The notes under the pieces were generated by a model, which worked only from the letters and a program-made list of their open reading frames with translations, searched no databases and had not been told where the DNA came from. DNA of 15,518 bases, from assembly GCA_003160755.1 (NCBI GenBank), contig QEXZ01000025.1:1-15518 (forward strand), read 5' to 3'. Source of the stretch: Methanomicrobiales archaeon. GTDB lineage: Archaea; Halobacteriota; Syntropharchaeia; Alkanophagales; Methanospirareceae. Shown here one piece after another: positions 5,918 through 13,794 of the stretch (positions are counted from its first letter, which is position 1; each line of letters starts with the position of its first letter). A program made the position numbers and the translations under genes.

Positions 5918-6742
5918 TCACTCCTTGATGCCAGTAAATAATCCGTATTCTATCGTTCCTTTTTCCAGTTCCTCAAAAACCATATTTACGAGTCTTTTTG
6001 CCTTTTCTGGTGCTATTCCCATACTCATTTCCAAATCACAATCGCAGAACTTTTTCATGAGTTCCCAACCGTATAACAGTTTGTCCACTCTCTCAAAAAG
6101 CTCGCGGATTGCATAACTATGAGCCTCATAGAGGACGTCATTGAACCCTCCTTCACGGAGAATCTTCTGATAGCCTTCATCAGAGAGTGCTCCTGATATG
6201 CATGCAACATGAGAAAGAATATCCTTGAAGCTATGGGGTATTTCATCTTCGATTACCACATCCGTTATCCCTACTTTCCCTCCTTTCTTTAACACCCTAT
6301 ACATTTCACTAACGGCAGTCTTCATATCTGGGAAGGTGCATAACGCACACTCGCAGATAGCGGCATCGAAGATTCCATCACAAGATTTTATCTTCTCAGC
6401 ATCTGCACGCACAAAATTGACACGTTGGGAAAGCCCAGCAGAAACCGCCTTCTCTTTCGCCTTAGCAAGATTCTTTTCACTCAGGTCTATACCCACGACA
6501 TGGCATCCAAATCGTTTAGCAAGCGTTAAGGCAGAAGCTCCGGCTCCACACGCGACATCGAGTACTAATGTGTTCTCATCCAGTCCAAGCTTCTCACCCA
6601 GATATAGCGTTACTTTCTCCCCACCAGGATGAAAGTGTTCACCTAATAGCATAGCCACCAGATCTGTTTCATAGAACTTTGTACAGCAACTTTTTAGGGT
6701 TTCTGCATCTACGTTTTTCTGTTCATCAATCATACATATCAT
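5918..6742 (-). CDS. ArsM-like SAM-dependent methyltransferase
   Basis: Class I methyltransferase of 274 residues. The SAM-binding motif I is V-L-D-V-A-C-G-A-G-A-S (60-70), the ribose-binding acid is D86 (G-I-D-L-S) and the adenine-side motif is A-D-A-E (113-116). Arsenite methyltransferases (ArsM) bind As(III) with three cysteines; two of those positions appear conserved here: the C130-E-C132-A-L-C135 cluster after motif IV and C181 in V-A-C-I-S-G-A-L, followed by the ArsM-like G-Y-x-x-I-L-R-E-G-G-F. A further S-C-C pair sits at 19-20. A soft metal or metalloid, or a thiol, is therefore a plausible acceptor, but not proven. Its ATG overlaps the stop of the upstream radical SAM gene by 4 nt (ATGA), so the two are translationally coupled. 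A second start at 6733 is possible. Confidence 0.85.
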   Translation of the reverse strand: MICMIDEQKNVDAETLKSCCTKFYETDLVAMLLGEHFHPGGEKVTLYLGEKLGLDENTLVLDVACGAGASALTLAKRFGCHVVGIDLSEKNLAKAKEKAVSAGLSQRVNFVRADAEKIKSCDGIFDAAICECALCTFPDMKTAVSEMYRVLKKGGKVGITDVVIEDEIPHSFKDILSHVACISGALSDEGYQKILREGGFNDVLYEAHSYAIRELFERVDKLLYGWELMKKFCDCDLEMSMGIAPEKAKRLVNMVFEELEKGTIEYGLFTGIKE

Positions 6743-8253
6743 CCACGCTCAGACAAGTGTTCAAAGGTCGGACTTAAATGCTTTCGGTAGAGGATATTAT
6801 ATACACAGAACGGTATCATTTGCCCATTAGGTAAAATCTCTGTTATGCAGCATTTCTGTGCCCTTTTAATATCAAAAGTGTACTCATCCATAAACGCATG
6901 AACTGAGATGTAGGTAATGTTATCAACGAACTCTCCGAGTCGCGGGAATGTCATGTTACAGGAAGGACAGGTCGCTTTTCCTGCTTTCCCCTGCACTGTT
7001 CCAGCAAAGACCGATGAAAACGAGTCGAACATCTGCTCCATTTCTGGTGTTATCTCTACACCCGGGACAGCACGATTGACTATATACCTCATATAGTGAT
7101 TTACATCAAACAGCTCAGTTAGTACAATCGTCCTTTCTTCGCTCTTATAGATATATGAACATACGGAGCACGTGGGATGGGGACAGGGAAGGTTAATAAA
7201 ACTGTTCTTCTTCAGTAAACCACCCGTCTGCTTTTCGATTTCGCTCAGAATTTCGGGTATCGTCATTCTACCGGTTTGGCTATCTTTCAAGTTACATCTT
7301 CCCACTAAGGTCAATGGTTGAAAATTAACCATCTTTATGTTCCGATCGCTCAGCGCTAAATCTATGATGGGACCGATCTCATGCTCGTTTACCCCCTTAA
7401 CGATGGTTGGCACAAGAGCAACAGGAATATCCAGTTCTCGACAGTTATCCAGTGCCTGCATCTTTAGGTCAAGAAGCGGTCTTCCCCGCAAGGCTCTATT
7501 GGTGTCATCGCTCAAACCATCAAATTGCAGATAGATAAGGAGTTTACCATTTTGCAGCTCTTTATTTTCTATGGTACGCGACATCTCCTCTGCAAACTCT
7601 CTATTCGCAAGTTTCAGACCATTCGTGTTTAGCATGGGAAACTTTATGCCTTTTTGACCTGCATATCTTAGAATACGAAAAATGTCTGGGTGTAGTGTTG
7701 GTTCACCGCCGCTGATCTGAAGCACTTCCGGTTCACCTTCACACTTTACGTAGAGATCAATCATTTCCTTTATGCGTTCAAAGGGCAAGGTAAAACTCCC
7801 TTTTGCATCGGCAAAGCAAACGGGACAGTTCTGGTTACACCTATCTGTGATTTCAATCACTCCCACACAGGTGTGCTGCAAATGTGCTTCACAGAGCCCA
7901 CAATCTTCTGGACAGCCTTTTGCAACGGAGCTTTGATAATGCAGAGGTTTCTTGCCCGGCTTATTGTACTGAGCGGCATTAATAAAATCGTCAGCATCAG
8001 AATATATGAGTATTTCGAATAAACCATGTTCTTCACAATATTTCCGCATATAAACCTTATTTTCACGAGATACTATCTGGCACTCTATGACTTTTAGACA
8101 TTTTGGGCAGAGACTTCTTGATGTTTCTACAAGAACCTCGCCGTCACGCAGGTCGGCATGCAGTAGTTTGTTTTCTTGATGGTTTTCGGAGAACTCTGTA
8201 CTATCCAAACGTCTCGTCATTGAGTCGCGATGGTCGTCTGAGATGGCCTTCAT
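6739..8253 (-). CDS. Radical SAM enzyme of the Tes/MJ0619-like type
   Basis: Radical SAM protein of 504 residues. Domains in order: an N-terminal rubredoxin-like zinc/iron knuckle (C49-x2-C52, then C73-E-E-H), a cysteine block C114-x3-C118-x2-C121 and C129, the radical SAM site C139-x3-C143-x2-C146, G-G-E-P at 182-185, and further cysteine clusters in the C-terminal third (C-P-H-P-T-C-x2-C, C-P-S-C, C-C). This multi-cluster layout and length match the family of MJ0619 and tetraether lipid synthase (Tes), which link or methylate unreactive carbons. Whether this paralogue acts on lipid, pterin or another substrate cannot be told. ATG at 8253 is preferred; an in-frame TTG at 8265 is the alternative. 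The downstream ArsM-like gene overlaps by 4 nt. Confidence 0.87.
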   Translation of the reverse strand: MKAISDDHRDSMTRRLDSTEFSENHQENKLLHADLRDGEVLVETSRSLCPKCLKVIECQIVSRENKVYMRKYCEEHGLFEILIYSDADDFINAAQYNKPGKKPLHYQSSVAKGCPEDCGLCEAHLQHTCVGVIEITDRCNQNCPVCFADAKGSFTLPFERIKEMIDLYVKCEGEPEVLQISGGEPTLHPDIFRILRYAGQKGIKFPMLNTNGLKLANREFAEEMSRTIENKELQNGKLLIYLQFDGLSDDTNRALRGRPLLDLKMQALDNCRELDIPVALVPTIVKGVNEHEIGPIIDLALSDRNIKMVNFQPLTLVGRCNLKDSQTGRMTIPEILSEIEKQTGGLLKKNSFINLPCPHPTCSVCSYIYKSEERTIVLTELFDVNHYMRYIVNRAVPGVEITPEMEQMFDSFSSVFAGTVQGKAGKATCPSCNMTFPRLGEFVDNITYISVHAFMDEYTFDIKRAQKCCITEILPNGQMIPFCVYNILYRKHLSPTFEHLSERG

Positions 8254-8265
8254 TTTCTCGCACAA

Positions 8266-8335
8266 CTAAATACGGGTACGAGTTAATATAAAGTTTGCCA
8301 TTTAATTAAGGTTAGATACTGTAACTTTATTATAG
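8266..8335. promoter_or_regulatory. Divergent promoter region for the radical SAM operon and the aminotransferase
   Basis: On the minus strand TTTATATTA (8284-8292) lies about 31 nt before the ATG at 8253 and fits a short leader. On the plus strand TTTAATTAAG (8301-8310) lies about 26 nt before the ATG at 8336 and fits a leaderless start. No repressor-type palindrome was recognised. Confidence 0.45.
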
Positions 8336-9658
8336 ATGAAAGATATCGCCGTGGAACCACATATCGCAGAAATTTCGATGCCTGAGAACCTCCTGGTCGG
8401 ATTGTTCGTAGCCGAGCAGAGGAAGAGATGCAGTAAAATAGGATGTAATGCAGAATTCTACGGTTTTGGCTTCGGTCAGTCTCCATTCCATGTGCCACCA
8501 CCACTTCAGCGCTCGCTGGGAGAACATGCAGGGATGGGTCACTATTCCGCAGCAGAAGGGATCGAAGAACTGCGGGAGGCTATTGCAGGGTTCAACAAAA
8601 GACATTTCGCACTGGACATTGATCACTCCAGGATCGTAGTGGGGCACGGTACGAAGGGGCTGATGTACACACTATTCTCCATCATCGGCGGTTCGGTGGT
8701 CATTCCATCTCCTGCTTGGATCGGCTATGCTCCACAACTTACACTTCAGGGAAAGAAGTATCACCTCTTCTTCATGAAGCCCGAGAATAACTACAAAATA
8801 TATCCCCCTGATCTGGATGACTTCCTCTACGAACTGCCGGAAGAGCAGCATCTGCTGATCCTGAACAACCCTCACAACCCCACAGGTGCAGTATATTCAA
8901 AAGATGAGCTGGAAGGGATCGCAGAGGTATGTAGGAGGCACGACACACTTGTCCTTGCAGATGAGATCTATGCGTTAACTACCTATCAATTTGAGAACTT
9001 CACCAGCATGGGGATGATATATCCCGAAGGGACCTTCATCACCAATGGGCTCTCCAAGGACCGGTCTGCCGGAGGGTACCGTCTCGGCTCCTGTATCCTG
9101 CCAGAAAACTGTTCCGAAAAGCTCAAAGACGATTTTACGAAGGTTGCAGCTACGGTGTACACCAATATCTCAACCCCGACCCAGAATGCTGCCATCACCG
9201 CGTATGAACCCAACGAGGAGATCGAGGACTACTTCAAAACCACCCGGGAGATTCACCAAATCATGGGCATCTTCGTATCCCGTGCATTCAATGCCATCAA
9301 TGGGATAAAGACCACAAAACCAGAGGGCGCTTTCTATTTCCTCGCAGATTTCAACCACCTTTCAGAGGACCTGGAACGAAAAGGGGTGAGCACCTCCAAC
9401 GATCTCGCAAAATCTCTCATCTCCCACCCCCATCACATCACCACCATTTCCGGTGATGCCATCATGGTCCACCAAGACGACTTTGCTGCCAGGATCGCTT
9501 TCGTTGATTACAATGGAAGAGCGGCATTTGAGAAGTTCAAAGAGAAGCCGCCCAAAACCACATCAGAGGAGGAAACATTCGTCATGGAGAATGCGCCCAG
9601 GATGGTCGCCGGCGTTAAGGCGCTGAGGATGTATGTGGAAGGGCTAAAAAAGAGGTGA
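8336..9658 (+). CDS. PLP-dependent aminotransferase, class I/II
   Basis: Fold-type I aminotransferase of 440 residues, close to the usual length. The PLP contacts are visible: N-N-P-H-N-P-T-G at 177-184, A-D-E-I-Y at 208-212 (D209 to the pyridine nitrogen), Schiff-base K241 in G-L-S-K-D-R-S-A-G-G, R249 in Y-R-L-G and a C-terminal arginine in A-A-R-I-A-F that would hold the substrate carboxylate. It transfers an amino group between an amino acid and a 2-oxo acid; the specific pair cannot be read from the sequence. Codon use is unlike that of its neighbours: by hand count isoleucine is about 22 ATC, 6 ATT and 4 ATA, whereas the iscU-like gene has about 10 ATA, 4 ATT and 1 ATC. This suggests acquisition from another genome. 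It is divergent from the radical SAM operon and converges with the flavodoxin gene, 6 nt apart. Confidence 0.9.
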   Translation: MKDIAVEPHIAEISMPENLLVGLFVAEQRKRCSKIGCNAEFYGFGFGQSPFHVPPPLQRSLGEHAGMGHYSAAEGIEELREAIAGFNKRHFALDIDHSRIVVGHGTKGLMYTLFSIIGGSVVIPSPAWIGYAPQLTLQGKKYHLFFMKPENNYKIYPPDLDDFLYELPEEQHLLILNNPHNPTGAVYSKDELEGIAEVCRRHDTLVLADEIYALTTYQFENFTSMGMIYPEGTFITNGLSKDRSAGGYRLGSCILPENCSEKLKDDFTKVAATVYTNISTPTQNAAITAYEPNEEIEDYFKTTREIHQIMGIFVSRAFNAINGIKTTKPEGAFYFLADFNHLSEDLERKGVSTSNDLAKSLISHPHHITTISGDAIMVHQDDFAARIAFVDYNGRAAFEKFKEKPPKTTSEEETFVMENAPRMVAGVKALRMYVEGLKKR

Positions 9659-9664
9659 AGATTA

Positions 9665-10315
9665 TCATCTGCTTTCCTTTTGCGCCTCTTCGTAAAGCTT
9701 CCTCAAGTTCGTGGGAATCGGGTGTTCTTTTAGAAGGTTTGCAAAATACACCAAATTATTTACCATGTATCTAACGGTCTTGTTCGTATACAGGTGCTTG
9801 TCACCCCCTGCTTCGATATAGCTCGGACCGGGTCCTGCATCACCGACCCAGTAGGTATCAACATTGGGCGGAATTGTACAACCCAGATGCGACAGGTTAA
9901 AAAGCGTATTTGCGGCAACATTGTGGGCACCATCTTCGTTACCAGTAATAACAACTCCCCCAACTTTACCGTACAACGGAAATTGTCCTGTCTCCGGGTC
10001 TGATTCATCATAAGTACCGTCTAATCGTTCGAGGACCATTTGTGCCACTGCTGATCTCACTCCAAACCATATTGGGGAGCCTATTATCAGTATATCACAT
10101 GCCTTTATCTTTTTCAAGATTTCAGGCCACTCATCGCCTTCTCCCTCATCCGAGGAAACACCGAAACGGATGTTGTGGTCAATCACACGGATGACCTCTG
10201 TTTCCACTCCCTGTTCATGGAATAGGTTAACTGCTTTGTCTATCAGTGCTCGCGTATTTGATATCTCTGGCGATCTCTTCAATGTACAATTCAGTATTAC
10301 TGCTTTTAGGTTCAT
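9665..10315 (-). CDS. Flavodoxin-fold NAD(P)H:FMN reductase
   Basis: FMN-binding flavodoxin-like reductase of 216 residues. The N-terminal strand and phosphate loop are L-N-C-T-L-K-R-S-P-x-x-S-N-T (8-21); the second flavin contact region is I-G-S-P-I-W-F-G-V-R-S-A; the third is G-G-V-V-I-T-G-N-E-D-G-A. It lacks the compact cysteine motif of iron-sulfur flavoproteins, so FMN is the probable sole cofactor. Such enzymes supply electrons from NAD(P)H to flavins, quinones or metal centres; the substrate is unknown. A TATA-like GTATATAT lies 24-31 nt upstream of the ATG, so a leaderless transcript is likely. It is separated by 92 bp from the next gene in the same direction and could be a separate unit. 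Confidence 0.85.
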   Translation of the reverse strand: MNLKAVILNCTLKRSPEISNTRALIDKAVNLFHEQGVETEVIRVIDHNIRFGVSSDEGEGDEWPEILKKIKACDILIIGSPIWFGVRSAVAQMVLERLDGTYDESDPETGQFPLYGKVGGVVITGNEDGAHNVAANTLFNLSHLGCTIPPNVDTYWVGDAGPGPSYIEAGGDKHLYTNKTVRYMVNNLVYFANLLKEHPIPTNLRKLYEEAQKESR

Positions 10316-10338
10316 GTGAGAATGTAGTACATACGATC

Positions 10339-10346
10339 ATATATAC
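10339..10346 (-). promoter_or_regulatory. TATA-like box of the flavodoxin-type gene
   Basis: On the minus strand GTATATAT lies 24-31 nt upstream of the ATG at 10315, the spacing expected for leaderless archaeal transcripts. Confidence 0.45.
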
Positions 10347-10390
10347 TTTCTCATTCCGGATTTACCTTTAAACCCAAAGTACTTTAGCCC

Positions 10391-10403
10391 GAGTATATAA
10401 AAA
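10391..10403 (-). terminator. T-rich tract after the EgtD-like gene
   Basis: On the minus strand GATTTTTATATAC follows the stop codon of the EgtD-like gene by a few bases. T-rich tracts of this kind can end transcription in archaea; no stem is needed and none is seen. Confidence 0.3.
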
Positions 10404-10407
10404 TCTT

Positions 10408-11409
10408 TCAAACTCTACTTTTCACAAGTTCCAAAAGCGAAAACCACCCCTTAGGATCGGTAAACCACTGCTCGACTGACAAACCTGCTTCAGAAAACAT
10501 TTTTATAGCGCTCTCTTTGCTGAACTTCCGGCAAATCTCAGTGTGGATGGTCTCACCTTCTTCGAACGGTACCGATAGATTCAAATCCTTTATCTCCGCC
10601 GATGTCCTCTGGTTTGCCTGCAAGTGTATCTCCACTTGCTCTTTCTCTTCGTTATAGAATGCAACATGGTCAAAAGCGGATACGTCAAAATCAGCATTCA
10701 ATTCTCGGTTAATCACATGCAAAACATTCTTATTAAATTCACTGGTAACGCCTTGCGAGTCATTATAAGCTGCCTCCAGAACAGTTTTTTGCTTTATCAT
10801 ATCAAGACCAATCAAAAAACGATCTCCAGGCTTCATCGAATTCGCAATCGTTCGGAGAAAAATTTGACTTTCCTCTTCACTAAAGTTCCCAATCGAACTA
10901 CCGAAAAAAATGATCAATCTGGAGAAGTCGCTGGGTATTACATTCATGTGTCGAGTGTAATCAGCAATGATGCCCAGTACCTTCAACTTCTGGTATTTAT
11001 TAATCAAATCCACTGACGCGGCTACAAGTGCGGACTCACTGACATCTACTGGAACATATCGCATGTTTTCTCCATGCGGCTCTTTCGCAGCATCCATGAG
11101 TTTGCATATCTTCCAGTTAGCTCCCGAACCCAGTTCGACCAGATCGCCACTTTCAAACGGCTCCATAATTACTGCACTCTTCTCTTCTAAGATGGAAAGC
11201 TCAGTGCAAGTCTGGTAGTATTCGGGAAGTTTGCATATCTGTTTGTACAGAATTGAGCCGCGCTCATCATAAAAATATTTACTGGGTATAAATTTCTGAT
11301 CGGCCGTTAAACCAGTAAAAATATCTTTGGACATTTCATTGCTAAACGAATCAGTTAAATAATTGCGAATCTCAAGTCTTGGGCTTTTGAATGATTGCTG
11401 ATGTTCCAT
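10408..11409 (-). CDS. EgtD-like amino-acid N-methyltransferase
   Basis: SAM-dependent methyltransferase of 333 residues in the EgtD family, whose founder converts histidine to hercynine (N-alpha-trimethylhistidine). Family blocks seen: I-P-S-K-Y-F-Y-D-E-R-G-S, L-P-E-Y-Y, V-E-L-G-S-G (SAM), Y-V-P-V-D-V-S, A-D-Y-T, G-S-S-I-G-N-F, L-E-A-A-Y-N-D-S-Q-G-V-T-S-E-F-N and I-H-T-E-I-C-R-K-F. With a constant offset of +9 to mycobacterial EgtD, Y65, N175, Y215 and E291 match its substrate residues, but the Met252 position is I261 and the Ser284 position is C293. The substrate may therefore not be histidine. No egtB, egtC or egtE-like gene is near. It starts 2 nt after the molybdopterin oxidoreductase stop, behind an AGGA site, so both genes form one operon. 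Confidence 0.88.
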   Translation of the reverse strand: MEHQQSFKSPRLEIRNYLTDSFSNEMSKDIFTGLTADQKFIPSKYFYDERGSILYKQICKLPEYYQTCTELSILEEKSAVIMEPFESGDLVELGSGANWKICKLMDAAKEPHGENMRYVPVDVSESALVAASVDLINKYQKLKVLGIIADYTRHMNVIPSDFSRLIIFFGSSIGNFSEEESQIFLRTIANSMKPGDRFLIGLDMIKQKTVLEAAYNDSQGVTSEFNKNVLHVINRELNADFDVSAFDHVAFYNEEKEQVEIHLQANQRTSAEIKDLNLSVPFEEGETIHTEICRKFSKESAIKMFSEAGLSVEQWFTDPKGWFSLLELVKSRV

Positions 11410-11411
11410 TG

Positions 11412-13601
11412 TTACTTTCCTATTTTTTTTCGTTTTTTGTGCACATCACACAATAACGCTTTATAAACCGGGAACCCAGAAATCGGATCGTACTGCTGCA
11501 GATCTGTCAGCTCGTTGATATTGCCTTCCTGCCACGCTTTCGGTCCCACGTGACAACCACCACCCATGTTTGCCTCCACTGCGCCCTTTACGATGCTATC
11601 CGTAACGATAGCGCGCAGAGTAATCTGCCCCCGGGACGTCTTGATGTGGACGAGATCACCATTTTTAATTCCTCGTGCTCGGGCATCGCTTACGTTTATT
11701 GTAACAGTCGGCTCCGGGCGCTCTTTCAGCAGGCTTTCAATGCCATGATGCTGTGCATGAAAATCGGTGGTCACCCGCGCGCCGGAATTAAATACCAGCG
11801 GGAACTTCTTAGCAAGGTTGGGTTGCGAAAGTGGGCTCTCCTGCGGCTCTGTATAAACAGGCAGCGGGTCATATCCATGTTCTTCAAGAATGGTCGAGGC
11901 AATCTCAAACTTACCGGAAGGGGTGTCAAAACCAGGTTTACCGTCTGGTCGCAGCAGTCCTTTTTCCCATTTTTTGTATTGCATCTTTACGGTTTGCGAC
12001 TGAACTGTACCCCCTGCTTTATGTACATCTTCAAGCGTAAATCCCGAGCCCTTTAGCACATGGCGTAACAATTCCTCCTCATTTTGTGGATAAAGATGAC
12101 CGTATCCCAGACGGTCTGCAAGTTCAGCCAGGATAAAAAAATCATTGCGGGCTTCTCCAAGGGGTTCAATTACCCTCTCCCGTATGCGAAAAATCGAACC
12201 ATAGGTCATATACGATTCAACCTCGTAATAGGTTGTTGCAGGTAACACAATATCGGCATACGCGGCATCTGCGGTTAGATGGCGGTCAATGCAGACTAAA
12301 AAATCCAGAGCGTTAAGCGTCTTCCGCCAGATTGCTGGTTGTGGCCAGGACGTTATAATAGAGCCACCCAGGATAATCAGAGAACGAATCTTGTAAGGCT
12401 TTCCTTTCAAGACCGAATCGGGCAATACGATAGCATGAGACTCTCCCCGGTATGCACTGTAAATAGGAAATTTGTCCCGTCCCAATGCCTTCCGCATATC
12501 AGGATTTGCTATATGTCCTGATCGGTTCAGAGGAAAATGATTCTGCCGCATGGTAAAGCAACGTCCTCCGGGCACATCCAGTTGCCCTGCAAGCGCCCAT
12601 AGGACGAAAATTGCCCGAATCGTCTGCACTCCATTTCTATTATATTCAAGGCCGCTGTACATAGCAGGAGCAGCACCCTTGGCACTGGCGATCCGCCTTG
12701 CTAAAGCGACTATGGACCCTGCTGGGACTCCAGTAATCTGCTCCACCACTTCCAGTCTAAAATGATGGGCATATCGTGCGAACTCTTCAAAACCCCGGGT
12801 CCAATCCTTGACGAAAGATTCGCCACAGAGTCCTTCTTCAATCAATACGTTGCACATCCCAAGCGCAAGAGCACCATCTGTGCCCGGACGTATAGGAATC
12901 CATTCTGCATCTGTGAGGGCGACAGTCTTCGTGCGGCGAGGATCAATGACAACTATTTTGGCGCCCTTTTTATGCGCATCCATGATTTTTTTGAGATTTA
13001 TGGGCGGACAATCGGTGGCGGGATTTGTGCCCCAAACCACGATGAGATCACTATTCTCGAAATCCGAAAACATATTGATCTGCATCCCGCCCATCGTGAC
13101 ATGTGGCGCTATCATTGCAAAAGCTACGTAGCACAGCGCGCCGACTCCCATGGTGTTGGGAGAGCCAAAAGGGAACAGAACGCTGGATGCTGAAGAAACT
13201 GCCACGCCTTCTGGTTGATATACATCGCACATTGCCAGCTCAAAGCTCCCAGAGCCGGTATATGTAGATGTCGCTACAGGTCCATACTTTGCCTTGATCT
13301 CGGACAGTTTATTTACTATAATGTCGTAAGCATCATCCCATGAAATTCGTTCAAAATCATAGGTTCCTTTTTCACCATTCCGGCGCAGAGGATACAAAAT
13401 GCGGTCTTTGGAGTAGACAATTTCAGCGGAATGCTCTCCTAGTTTACAAATCACGCCTAATTCTGCACTTTCATCCGGTCGCACATTTGCGATTCTTCCT
13501 CTGTCGTCATAAGTCACCACAACCCCACATCCAGCAGGACATATACCGCATAACGCGCGACATTCTCGCGCAGTCAATTCGTCCGATTTTTTTAGCTCCA
13601 T
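11412..13601 (-). CDS. Molybdopterin oxidoreductase, catalytic subunit (DMSO reductase superfamily)
   Basis: Catalytic subunit of 729 residues that would bind a [4Fe-4S] cluster and a molybdenum or tungsten bis-pyranopterin. The cluster motif is C18-x2-C21-x3-C25-x26-C52. The likely metal ligand is C157 in G-S-P-N-T-M-G-V-G-A-L-C-Y. Further family blocks are V-V-W-G-T-N-P-A, V-V-I-D-P-R-R-T, G-T-D-G-A-L-A-L, V-C-I-D-R-H-L-T and A-D-I-V-L-P-A-T, and the C-terminal pterin-binding barrel has S-G-A-R-V-T-T and V-H-I-K-T-S-R-G. There is no Tat signal, so it should be cytoplasmic. No separate Fe-S or membrane subunit is adjacent, so its electron partner is unknown. The substrate cannot be read from sequence. 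It is first in a two-gene operon with the EgtD-like gene and divergent from the NifX-like gene. Confidence 0.9.
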   Translation of the reverse strand: MELKKSDELTARECRALCGICPAGCGVVVTYDDRGRIANVRPDESAELGVICKLGEHSAEIVYSKDRILYPLRRNGEKGTYDFERISWDDAYDIIVNKLSEIKAKYGPVATSTYTGSGSFELAMCDVYQPEGVAVSSASSVLFPFGSPNTMGVGALCYVAFAMIAPHVTMGGMQINMFSDFENSDLIVVWGTNPATDCPPINLKKIMDAHKKGAKIVVIDPRRTKTVALTDAEWIPIRPGTDGALALGMCNVLIEEGLCGESFVKDWTRGFEEFARYAHHFRLEVVEQITGVPAGSIVALARRIASAKGAAPAMYSGLEYNRNGVQTIRAIFVLWALAGQLDVPGGRCFTMRQNHFPLNRSGHIANPDMRKALGRDKFPIYSAYRGESHAIVLPDSVLKGKPYKIRSLIILGGSIITSWPQPAIWRKTLNALDFLVCIDRHLTADAAYADIVLPATTYYEVESYMTYGSIFRIRERVIEPLGEARNDFFILAELADRLGYGHLYPQNEEELLRHVLKGSGFTLEDVHKAGGTVQSQTVKMQYKKWEKGLLRPDGKPGFDTPSGKFEIASTILEEHGYDPLPVYTEPQESPLSQPNLAKKFPLVFNSGARVTTDFHAQHHGIESLLKERPEPTVTINVSDARARGIKNGDLVHIKTSRGQITLRAIVTDSIVKGAVEANMGGGCHVGPKAWQEGNINELTDLQQYDPISGFPVYKALLCDVHKKRKKIGK

Positions 13602-13794
13602 TTAAACCCCCTATGAAGCAAGAATATAGCGTTCTCTGGTCGTATTGGTATTATAGTCATTGGATACAGATAAATAAGGCTCTTTTCTTTTTACTTTCCA
13701 TCAACTGAATATATTGAAGGCTGCTGAAAATTGGATTGACTGCGTATATTTTAAAAGGGCAAAACACCTATAAATTAAAGAGAGGATAAAAAAG
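13602..13794. promoter_or_regulatory. Divergent intergenic region between the molybdopterin oxidoreductase and NifX-like genes
   Basis: This 193-bp AT-rich gap contains no gene. On the minus strand GGGGG at 13609-13613 could act as the ribosome binding site for the oxidoreductase, and a CTTATTTAT-like box lies about 70 nt upstream. On the plus strand AGAGGA just before 13795 is a good Shine-Dalgarno, and CCTATAAATTAA (13768-13779) or the ATATTTTAAAAG further up may be TATA elements. No operator palindrome was recognised. Confidence 0.4.

Noticed and set aside
6225..6632. A 135-codon plus-strand frame opposite the ArsM-like methyltransferase.
   Set aside because: The opposite strand carries clear SAM-binding motifs; this frame is low in recognisable features.
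5918..8253. Assignment of the radical SAM and methyltransferase pair as a standard arsenosugar ArsM-ArsS module.
   Set aside because: The radical SAM protein is about 500 residues with Tes/MJ0619-like cysteine blocks, not the shorter ArsS layout.
11550..13193. Several plus-strand open frames of 60-168 codons opposite the molybdopterin oxidoreductase.
   Set aside because: They lie wholly inside a strongly supported gene, lack family motifs and are expected as shadows.
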